Part shown: positions 40,401-52,400 of the stretch, in pieces
Layout of the letters: each line of letters starts with the position of its first letter
Numbering within the stretch: the first letter of the stretch is position 1
From: Epiperipatus broadwayi
Lineage: Eukaryota > Onychophora > Udeonychophora > Euonychophora > Peripatidae
Reading direction: 5' to 3'
Assembly (NCBI GenBank): GCA_028023455.1
Contig: JAQFVV010012423.1
Coordinates: forward strand, 8,968,269 to 9,032,268
DNA length: 64,000 nt
Program-made: the position numbers and the translations under genes
The notes under the pieces: model-generated
Seen by the model: only the letters and a program-made list of their open reading frames with translations
What the model was told of the DNA's origin: nothing
The model's database searches: none

Positions 40401-43400
40401 AAATTATTAAGAAAAACAATATTTACAGTTGATATTCCTAATCTTCAGAGTCATTCTAATGAATTTAAATTAGAACTTACAAATTGGTTTCAAGTATTAG
40501 TAGATTTTGAACATGATTCAGATTTGAATGAAATTAATATGAAAATAACTTACACACTTTTAAAAACTGCAACAAAGATAGCTGGTAGAAAAAAGCAGCA
40601 ATTGACCAATAAAATTTCTATTGACTAGAGAATTTATGAAGAAAAGAAGGAATATGAAGATATACAAAAATGATGCATTAAGAAAGATTGAATATTTCAA
40701 ATTTTGTAAAATGGTGCGGAAAAGAGTTGAAAATGATATAAGAAAGTATAACTGTGAACTAGCAAGGAAAGCTGTAGAAGAAAATAAAAGTCTCAAGAAT
40801 GTAAAACAACATTTTGGTATTTGTAGGAAATTTATATCTGTAATAAGAAAAAAAAGATGGAATTATTACTAAAAAAAAAGCTGACATCATGAAATGGGTA
40901 GAAGACTTTGATCAAGAATTATATAGTAATAAAAAGTTTATTATAAGATATATAAAATATCTATATATACAACAAAAAACATGAAAATAACAAATTTTCA
41001 ATAAAAAAGCTTTTTTCGATACATATAATTTGTATCCTTTTCAATATGTCTACTCACGATTACCGTAAAACATACATATAGCGACATCTATTTATAATAC
41101 AACCAACAAAAAACAATTATTATCATCAATTATTTCATGAATACATACAATACAATATAAAAAATAAAAATATATTCCTTCATTAATTATAGTATATTCA
41201 TATATACTCAAAAACACACAAAACATTAAAATATTAACATCCTTCTTATTTATCTATCCAATCATCTAATTTTAGCCAATTATTAGTCAAATTAATTGAA
41301 CCCTTATAAATGTTCATACAATTATTACTATTATTTTTAATATAACTAGTTTCATATACTTTTCGCCTATTAACATTTTTCAAGTAATTTAATGCTAGTA
41401 TATTTTTAGTACAATCTATTTTATGACCATATTCTAAATAATGTATAAACAAAGCAGATTTATCATCTCTCCTATTTATTGCAGCGTTATGTTCTTTAGC
41501 TCTTATTTCTAATTGTTTACTTGTATGTCCATAGTATACTCTTTTACAAATTCCACATATAATTTTATAAACCATACCTTTCTTATATTTTAAATCATCT
41601 AATATTTTATAGTTACCTATTAATTTATCTAAATCTTTACTGTTTGCCCAACCTATATTTGTATCTTTTTTACTATTTACATAATTTTTTAATAATGCAT
41701 TATATATTTTAGGATGATATGAAATTTTTATCCATTTATTATCAGATTTGTTATTTCTATTATATTTATTTTTATAAAAAATATATTATAAAAAATATAA
41801 TATTTTTTATAAAAATAAATATAATAGAAATAACAAATCTGATAATAAATGGATAAAAATTTCATATCATCCTAAAATATATAATGCATTATTAAAAAAT
41901 TATGTAAATAGTAAAAAAGATACAAATATAGGTTGGGCAAACAGTAAAGATTTAGATAAATTAATAGGTAACTATAAAATATTAGATGATTTAAAATATA
42001 AGAAAGGTATGGTTTATAAAATTATATGTGGAATTTGTAAAAGAGTATACTATGGACATACAAGTAAACAATTAGAAATAAGAGCTAAAGAACATAACGC
42101 TGCAATAAATAGGAGAGATGATAAATCTGCTTTGTTTATACATTATTTAGAATATGGTCATAAAATAGATTGTACTAAAAATATACTAGCATTAAATTAC
42201 TTGAAAAATGTTAATAGGCGAAAAGTATATGAAACTAGTTATATTAAAAATAATAGTAATAATTGTATGAACATTTATAAGGGTTCAATTAATTTGACTA
42301 ATAATTGGCTAAAATTAGATGATTGGATAGATAAATAAGAAGGATGTTAATATTTTAATGTTTTGTGTGTTTTTGAGTATATATGAATATACTATAATTA
42401 ATGAAGGAATATATTTTTATATATTTTTATTTTTTATATTGTATTGTATGTATTCATGAAATAATTGATGATAATAATTGTTTTTTGTTGGTTGTATTAT
42501 AAATAGATGTCGCTATATGTATGTTTTACGGTAATCGTGAGTAGACATATTGAAAAGGATACAAATTATATGTATCGAAAAAAGCTTTTTTATTGAAAAT
42601 TTGTTATTTTCATGTTTTTTGTTGTATATATAGATATTTTATATATCTTATATTAAACTTTTTATATTTTAAAATAACAACATAAAGAAGTATTTTTATA
42701 TTCTTTTTATATGGATAGTAATAAAGAACAAGTACCTCCTATATATATTACATCTTCCGAATTGCCCAGAATTTTAAATGAAGAAGTGAGACATGCAATT
42801 AAATGTATGAAGAAAGGAAAGACTCCAGATAATGATGGAATTATAATTGATATATTAAAAGAAGTAGGTGAAGAAATAGAAAAAATTTTAGCAAAGTTAT
42901 ATACCAAATGTCTAAATGATAAAGATGTACCAGATGATTTGGAAGAATGCAGTAATAATATTAATATTTAAAAAAGGTGATAAAGAAGATATTAAAAATT
43001 ACAGACCTATCAGTTTTTTATCAGTTTTATACAAAATTTTTACCAAGATAATTACAACTCGTCTACAGAGAACAATGGATTTCCACCAACCAAGAGAACA
43101 AGCTGGATTTAAAAGTGGTTTTAGTACAATAGATCATATCCAGGTACTGAGAGAAGTTATAGAAAGGACAAATGAATATGAGTTGCCATTATATTTTGGA
43201 TTTGTAGATTATGAAAAGGCATTTGATTCTATAAACATTTCCTCAGTGATTAAAGCATTGGATTATCAAGGTATAGATCCAGGATATTGTCATATTTTAA
43301 AGAATATTTATAAAAATGGAACAGCAACAATTAGATTACATAATGATACTGGGAAAGTCAACATTGAGAAGGGTGTAAGACAAGGTGACTACATATCTCC

Positions 43401-46400
43401 AAAACTTTTTACAGCAGTGCTGCAAGAAGTATTTTGTGGATTAAAATGGGAAACTAAAGGAGTGAAAGTAAATGGAGATTATTTAAGTCATTTTGCAGAT
43501 GATGTAGTTGTTTTTGCAAATAATGCTTCAGAGCTGCAGGAAATGTTGCAGGTGTTATCAGATGAAAATAGAAAAGTAGGACTAAAGATAAATGTTAAAA
43601 AGACTAAGGTAATGTTTAATCGATTTGCTCAAAATGTGAAAATAAAGATTGATTATGATGAATTAGAAAAAGTTAATAGTTACAAATACCTTGGTCAGAT
43701 TATTAATACAGATAGAAACATAATGGAGGAAATTAATCATAGAATTATGCCTATATGTTTGAAAAGGAAAGTTTTTAACAAATGTGTTTTACCAGTTCTT
43801 ACTTATGGATCTGAGACTTGGACTCTTAATAGAAGAGCAATACATCAGATCACTCAAAGAAGTATGGAGAGATGCATGTTGGGAGTAACAAGAAGAGATC
43901 GAAAACGCAATGTATGGGTAAGAGAATTAACAGGTGTTACTGACCTCATTGAAAAAATTAAAAGATTGAAGTGGAGTTGGGCTGGACATATTGCAAGAAG
44001 AGATGATAGTAGATGGACAATTGAAATCTTAAACTGGATTCTAAGAGATTGTAAAAGACCCAGAAAGAGATCACGTGAGATGGATGGATGAAATAAGAAA
44101 GTGGCAGGGGTGATGTGGAGAAGAGAAGCTAAAGATCGGAGAAGATGGATTGAACTTGGAAGGACCTGCATCCTGCAGTGGATTGATAATGGTTGATAAT
44201 AATGATAATATTTCTCTTCATGTAGCAAAAAAAAAAAAAAACACATATAATTGCAGAATTCATCATTATTTCTATAATTAAAGAAGTAATTGAAACTATA
44301 ATGAAAAGACTCTGGTTCTGTTTTAAAATGTTTACCACTGTGTACAAATACTATGTAAAGATACTGATGAATGGCTAGTGATGTAGAAAAAATTGTATCA
44401 GAGCACATATGTCCACTTTTAATAGTTCTTCCATTCTTATGGCTTATGTAAGATATATTAGTAAAATCCAACATCAAATTACTGACAAATTTTTATTTGC
44501 AAAATATCTTGAAAGTGATAAAATCGGGCTGACAATTCTTCAGCAATTGGAATATTTAAATAAGTACGACCTTCCATTTACTAATTAACAACAGTAACAA
44601 CAGATGGCGCAATGGGCCATTACTGGAGGGGGATTTAGATATAAAGGCTATAGAGTTGACAAAGATTATGTTGTAGAAATGGGATGGAGCAGAATATGGG
44701 AAAACTTAGACTGGGGAGTGTAAAATTAAGTAGCTAACAGGTTTCTCTTGGTATAATTGCTGAGAGATTCGTTTAAGAAGAAGCTACAGTACATCACATC
44801 ACATTCACTATCTTTCTTTAAAAAAAAAAAGTTCCCAATGTACACCTGGGTCTCGTTTTATGCGATAGATAGGTTCCTCAGAAAACACGCGCAAACGAAA
44901 TCGCGCAAAAATAGACGTAACTTACCTTGAAAAAAGGGGGATACGGACTGTGATTTTTCAAAAGTCATGTAAAAGCAAAGCACCAACGTAAAATTACTTT
45001 AAAATTCGCGCAAAAAAAAAAAAATAAGGAAATAAAATATGACTAATAAAAAATTTCAAATTTGAAAAAAATTGATACAAGACAAACTTTTTTTAACTAT
45101 AATATTTAATTTTATTCAAAACAATATATTTTTATGCATAATTTACAGTACAGTAATTGACATTTTTTTATACACGTTTTAATTATTATCGCTACTTGCC
45201 AATAAACAGGTTCGTTTGCAAACTGGTAAAAAATCAATTTTTCACAAGAGGGAATACAACTAGCGCCAACTTCACACTCATGTTGTGTTAATTGTTTTCT
45301 GGTGACAACGTAATTAGTAATTAATCTTTGAGACGATGATTTTATTAATTGTTTATGAAGCTCGCGATATCCAGACATACAACCATTTAGCTCTCGTTGG
45401 AATTTAAGAGCACGTTCATGATTAGTGTCATTCATTAATAAGAAAATAATTAAAAATAAACTTGCGGACACTAAATGATTAATAATTGATTACGTTCTTT
45501 TTTAAAAAGCAAAAACAAAATGAAATTTAAAATGCAAAATCAACACGCACAATGTTTGAACAAATTTACATTTATAATCTTGTAAAATTTAATGTGTGTA
45601 TACATAAAATGTGGAAATCATGATTTTAATTTCATTATTGCATAAAATCTTACTATTATAAAGCACTGAAAATATTGAAATTACTAAGATGAAAGTCAAA
45701 TTCCAATAATGTGCTATTACTTTCAATATGACATAAGTGTGCGAATTTATTATTTAAAGTAATAGCGCATTATCGGAGTTCGACTTCCGGAGAAACGTGA
45801 ATTGATTAACTTTAAAATCGCGTTAAAGAAATCCGCGTAAAAAGAGACCCAGGTGTACATACTATTCTCTATGTGTTGTGCAGAAACCATCTGGTAATAA
45901 AAACTCTTAGTGAATAATTGCATGGTAGCCTAAATGTGTATATTAAATCTATTAATCAAATTAGAGTTCATCCTCTTAAATTGTGAATGTTCACCAAACT
46001 TTGTGATCGTCGATTAGATTAGTAAGATGTAAGATATGTATTAATGCAAAATTAGAGAGACAAAAATTATTAAGAAAAACAATATTTATAGTTGATATTC
46101 CTAATCTTCAGAAACATTCTAATGGATTTAAATTAGAACTTACAAATCCGTTTCAAGTATTAGTAGATTTTGAACATGATTCAGATTTGAATGAAATTAA
46201 TAAGAAAATAACTGATACGTAATAAAGATAGTTGGTAGAAAGAAGCAGCAATTGACCAATAAAATTTCTACTGAGACTAGAGAATTCCCATAATATACAC
46301 AAATAAAAAAAATTAAAATATTTAAACTGTTATTCTAACATTTGCTAAAAATAGCTCCCCACAAATTTAGGCCAATACTTTCATATTATTCTCCATGTGA

Positions 46401-49400
46401 TGTACCAGATATTTTATGTAGAACAACAACCCAAGAGACTAAACATTTTGGAACAAAATGGAACCACTTCCATACAAGAGATAACAAAATTACGCCGCTA
46501 AATATGTAAATAACTACCTGGTCTATAATGTGATAATATTTGAGCTTATTACATGATACAAATCAGTGGAATTTAAGAACCTTAAAACTTCTAGATAAAA
46601 TTAAATTAATGAGCTACCAACACCAATACAAATACGATGTAACCCTGATTATGTAATATTTTGTTGTTTTTCCCCCTTTGACTGACTAGCTTTTTTTTTT
46701 TCCACATGCAGTAAATGATCAATTTAGCTATTTTGTTTATAATAAAGTCTTTTTGAAATAAAAAAAAAGATGATCAATGATGATGATACTTAGTGATCTA
46801 TTTTCCAGTGAATGTTGGTATTTTGATAAATTATAAAAGCAGTTGACTAACTGCATGTATCTAATATTTACAAAGTGAATGGCTATAAAGACCATCTCTT
46901 CAATTTACATATATTTTGAAGTGCTTATAAAAAGAGAAGTTTATCTTAGACAAAAAAGCACATAATGCTGAAAATTCTAATTTATAATACAGCTGTTTAT
47001 TCTCTAATAATGAAGAAAATATGTGAAAACAAAATATGTTGATCAAACTCATACCATTCATCTCTTTGAATTTACTAAAAATAGAATTGGAAATTAATAA
47101 GTAAAATTTTAGTATGTAAATATTATTTTACAAGATTAAAGAGAAATAATTTAATTTTTTTTTACTTAATAATAGTTAATTGTATGTTATTTTTGGTACG
47201 AAAGGAATTTCAATTAATGCTAAAAAAAATTTAAAGCAAAAAAAAAAAACATAAAAGTTTAGCCAATGTTTTGCCATAAAAATTAGTGAGCTTTTTTTTT
47301 ATTTTTGCAGAAGCTAGTAACAATCTTTCTATTAACATTATAAAAAACATATCAATCTGCAAAATAAAAGCTCATCATCAAAAAAAATTAATAATATTAA
47401 GAATTTTATCAAGTAATGATATATAAATGCTTTAAAAATGAGATGTGATCAAAGCAAACCATCTATTTAAAAATCGAACAAGGCTGCCTATAAAGAAAAA
47501 CCCATAATTACTTCTTTATTAATGGTTTCATACAATAATTTCCACAGAAAATTTCTCTAAAATATTTTCCTACTTTTCAAGTAATTGATAATATCTAATG
47601 AAATACGAGTTTATAAAAATAATAATTTGATAAAAGACAAGTTTCTTTGAAATTAATTTTAATAACAATTATATGTGGCAAATTATTTCTTATAGATTAT
47701 TTTTACAATTCCTGCACTTACAGTAAAAAGTTGTTACAAAATGAATAAAAAGTTAATATTTTTCAAAAATTCTTTACAAGTAACATTTTAAGTCAGTATT
47801 TGCAAGAAGAAAATAAAAAATAAAAACCATATAAAAATGATATATGTGTAAAGAACATAATACTAAATAATTTGAGTGGGATATTCTATCATTCTGCTTA
47901 AAAATTGTCATTATTATTAAAATATATTTATACTATTTATGTAATAAGACAGAAAACAAAAAAGTATATCCATATATATATATATATACAAAAATACAAT
48001 TAATGAAGGAATATATAACTTCATTACTCATTAATAAGTTTAATAAATATTACCTTCAGCTAAAGTTCTTCCTATAACAGCAGTAGCAAGTGATAATTCT
48101 TGCAAAGAAGGAAGGTGTAAACCCACTACCTTATCTCTCAAAATACTATTAAACACATCTGCATGTGCTAGAATAAAACGCAGAACCTATATAAATAAAA
48201 TTAATAATAAAAAATAAATTATTAATTTTTTAACACATATTTGATAAAAAAATATTTTTTTTTTTTAAAGAAATACTTTACAAAGTTAAAAAGTCAAAAA
48301 ATAGAATATGTAAACGTTACATACTGAATTATTTAAGTGAAACATCTATAACCCTATCTCTCATAATATTATTAAACCTACCTGCATGTACTAAAATAAA
48401 ATGCAGAATCTATATAAGTAATAATAAAATTATTATCCTGCTAAAGCATATTTGAAAAAACATATTAATTTTTTGTAGAAATTCATTACAATTAACATTT
48501 TGAGTTTTTTCTTCAGCTTCCACAAATGAAAGCATGGTGTGTGCCCAAGGAATTATGCCTACTTTTTTATGTCAATGCTAATTTATACAAAAAAGGCATC
48601 AACTATAAGTTTATTTAGATTCTTTGGGAATCTGACTTCTTTACTTTTAATTTTCCACTTTTTAGTTTTGTATAATTTCAGAAATTATGAATAAAGAAAG
48701 CTTGAATAGAATTTGGCAGTACTAAAAAGAATACTGAATTTCACATATACACCCGGGTCTCGTTTTATGCGGATTGTTTTTTAATGCGATTTTGAAGTTA
48801 TGCGATTCATGTTTCTTCTTAATATCTTTGTGTGCGGTTTTCTTTCATGCGCTAAAAATTATTAGATCAAAAGTCGCGCTCCGATAATGCACTATTACTT
48901 TAAATATTATAAATTTCGCATGCTCACACATCATATTTAAAGTAATAGCACATTATCAGAGTTTGACTTCCATCTAATAATTTCAATATTTTCAGTGCTT
49001 TATAATAGTACTATAATAGATTTTATGCAATAAAGAAGTTCATAATTCACTTAAAATCAGGATTTCCCCATTTTATATACACACATTAAATTTTACAAGA
49101 TTATAATGTAAATCTGTTCAAACGTTATAGATTCCTATACTATGCTTGTTGTTGTTTTTGCATTTTAAATCCCATTCCTTTTTACTTTTTTAAAAAAGAG
49201 TACATAATCAATTAATCATTTAGTATCCGCAAGTAATAAATTTTACAAGATTATAATGTAAATCTGTTCAAACGTTACAGATGCATATACTATGCATGTT
49301 GTTGTTTTTGCATTTTAAATCACATTCTATTTTTGCTTTTTTAAAAAAGCAAGTTTATTTTTAAAAGGTGAGTAACAGCAGGGGGCACAATTAAATTTAA

Positions 49401-52400
49401 CAATTAAAAATTAAAATCCGATTTTTAATTGTAATTAACAATTTAAAAATTACGTAATGTGATCTGAAATTAATGTGATGTGAACAAAGAAATTTGATTT
49501 TTAAATGGAATTGAAAATAAAAAATTAAAGACAAAAATAAGAATTTAATTTTTAATTATTACTTTTAATTAAATTTTGCCCAACAGTGGTGAGTAGATGT
49601 CTTTTTATTATGATAAGTCTAAATTCTTATTTTTATTTTAAACTTTTAGTTTACCCTAATGGAGAGGAAAAAACACCCAAGAATATGAATTTCTTTGGAA
49701 ACAAAAATTTCAATTTTAAATCATTTAGCGAAAATGGGAAGGATCAACAGCGATTGGAAAACATTTTAGTTTGGGTGAGTGTATTATAAGAGCAATTAAA
49801 AAAAATGAAGTTGGCACTAGTTGTATTTCCTCTTGTGACAAAAAAACTTAGGGAATGGATGGTAAAGTGGCTAACAGGTTTCTCTGGGCATAGTTGCTAA
49901 GAGATTCCTGACTCCGTTTAAGGAGAAGTCACAGTGCATCACATCACATGACGAATCTGATGTCTTACCAGTTCACAAATGAATTTGTGTATCGTCAAAT
50001 AGCAATAATAATTAAAATACTGTACATGTATAAAAAAAATCTAAAATACTGTAATTTATGCATAAAAATATATTGTTTTGAATAAAATTAAATATTGTAG
50101 TTAATAAAAAAAGTAAAAAAAGGTTGTCTTGTATCAATTTTTTTCAAGTTTGAAATTTTTTATTAGTCATATTTTATTTCCTTTTTTTTTTTTTATGTGA
50201 ATTTTAAAGTAATTTTACATTGTTGCTTTGCTTTTATGCGATTTTTGAAAATTACAGTACATATCCTCCATTTTTCAAGGTAAGTTAAGTCTATTTTTGT
50301 GCGATTTCTTTTGTGCATGTTTTCTGAGGAACATATCTACCGCATAAAACGAGACCCAGGTGTAATTAAAAATTAAATTTTCACTAATTTTTTTTGTTAA
50401 AATTGTTTACATACTATAAAAAAATTTACTGTCATTGGGAATATTTATGTATGCAAAGTTCCACATAAATCAGAAATTGATAAGTGGGAGAAAATTGAAT
50501 TAGATTTCAAAGGCAAACACACAGACAAAAAAACATATGAATATTATTTAGTAAATGTATGCACAAAATTATTTTTATAAAATATTTCTCAATTAAGTAT
50601 ATAATATTTATATTATTTATTGTATGAATGATAATCAGAAATGTTTTTTTAAAATGTATCTTTTTCAATATATATATACTTTGTACATTATTTTAGAATA
50701 TACAGTACAATTAATAATTAACATAACACTATACCTGAGTAGTAGCTTCTCTGTTCTCTGATCCTAATGAAGTTAAAATTGCAAGGCAAAGTTTTAACGC
50801 AGGAAAAAATATCTGTCGATAACGCTGCATAATATTTGGTCTTGAAATAAGCACTTCTGTTTCATCAATATTTGGTAAAATTGAATGGCTTTGCCTATTA
50901 TTAAAATAAAGTAGAAATATAAGATATTGTAATTCCTGAAATAATTACAAAATTATAAATAAAATATATTATAAATGTTACATCATTTTTTGAAAATTTT
51001 TATTTAGTTCACATATACAAATGAAAAAAAAAAATTAGCACGCATATCAAAATTTAATCTCAAAAGTCAAATAAAGTAATCAAAAATTTACATAAAATCT
51101 TATTTTTAAAAAAGACAATAATTATTTCAAGCAATTTACCCCCCCCCTTTACTTTATACAAAATTTGTGGTAGTCATAGTAATAATTCTGCAGGAAATTG
51201 TAAATATTGTCCATTACAGATATAGATTGCAATTTGAAAATTTTCATTTATAACTATGGCAAAGAATATAAGAGAAAAACCTTGTAATATAGTGCTTAGT
51301 ATATTTATCTGCAATATCCGAGACTTGGGATTTTAACCCAAGCAGTGATTCCATATGCGTTTAGAATTTTCCTTTTGGGTATTCGTGACCCATTGCCAAC
51401 CCAGTTGTTCATCTAGATAATCTTAGCTAGAGAGTAAAACAAGAGTGAAATAATGTTAAAATCTTTATAAATCAGCAAATGATAAGCTAGATAATCTCTT
51501 TTCCTTCAATATTCCTCTTTGGAAAGCTGTTAGAGAGATCTTTGGCTTGAAATAAGCTAATAAAGATTATCTTTTACAATTCTCTTCTGCTTTCTATATG
51601 CACATACCTTTTTAAAAATAAATTTAATTAAATCTGAACATATAAACTTATTACATACATCCATTCAAACATCTTCCTTTCATTGAAGAATGATTTATGT
51701 AGTGAAATATTAAATAATTTTATAATTTTTATCAAATAATAAATATTACAATTATTATTTTAAAATTTTCAGATTTTTCAGTTGGACGTAAAAAAAATTC
51801 AATACGGCTACAATTTTCCTCTTTTTTTTTCTTTCATTAAATACAATGCAAGATTTATTAAAATTAGCATACTTCTTTTTAGTGAAAACTATTTTTCCGC
51901 ATGAAAAAAATGTTATAGAAAAAAAAAAGAGAAGGGGGAGGGGGTAAAAATCATATTGTATAATAAATATTTTGTACCGGATTTGCTGAAAAACTTCATG
52001 GCATAATGATCAACACCCTCTCTACCCCACTCTTTCCTTCACATGCATGACTTGGTGTTTAAATCCAGATAAAATTATGAATTTTTCTTTTGGGTATTAA
52101 CCAATTCAACTAGTCATCCAATTATTAGACAATAATCAGTACCTAATTATTAGTCACTAAAAGATAAAACAAAAAAGTAAAGGACAAAATTCTTCACCAC
52201 CCAGTAATTAATCAGACTGAGAATATGGTATTCAACTTCACAATTCCTCTTTGTACTGACCTATTTAAGAATATTTAACTTATAGATAGGGGGTTAGGTC
52301 AACAAATAATGAGTTGCCTTTTAATATTAAATAATCTAAATTCTACCTACTTTTGTTCAGGTCGAAGATCAAATGTTTGACATTCTGCTAATCGTTCCAT

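Larger units (their letters stand above)
40933..42663. mobile_element. Penelope-like element palindrome (two inverted 3' halves)
   Basis: Nearly perfect inverted repeat centred at about 41792 with essentially no spacer. Arms are about 860-870 bp and differ by one insertion of about 12 bases at 42417 and very few substitutions. Each arm runs outward from the centre: RT-endonuclease linker, GIY-YIG endonuclease and about 320 bp of 3' non-coding sequence. It is inserted into RTE copy B; ATAGTAATAAA at 40923-40933 and again at 42716-42726 looks like the target-site duplication. About 50 bp of extra sequence lies between the right arm and that repeat. Confidence 0.9.
39210..44211 (+). mobile_element. 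RTE-type LINE copy B, split by a PLE palindrome
   Basis: Same family and same 5' start (ATTAACTGAAAGG) as copy A, with the 3' end GGTTGATAATAATGATAA. An insertion of about 1.78 kb (40933-42713) interrupts the endonuclease/RT linker. Other damage: frameshift near 40000 in the endonuclease, stop near 40626, loss of two codons (Leu-Asp) directly before the catalytic FADD box near 43487, and a deletion of about 51 bases near 43746 relative to copy A. Confidence 0.92.

Noticed and set aside
49586-49789. 67-codon open frame inside Tigger copy 3 as transposase
   Set aside because: No resemblance to the transposase tail seen in copies 1 and 2; likely inserted unrelated sequence.
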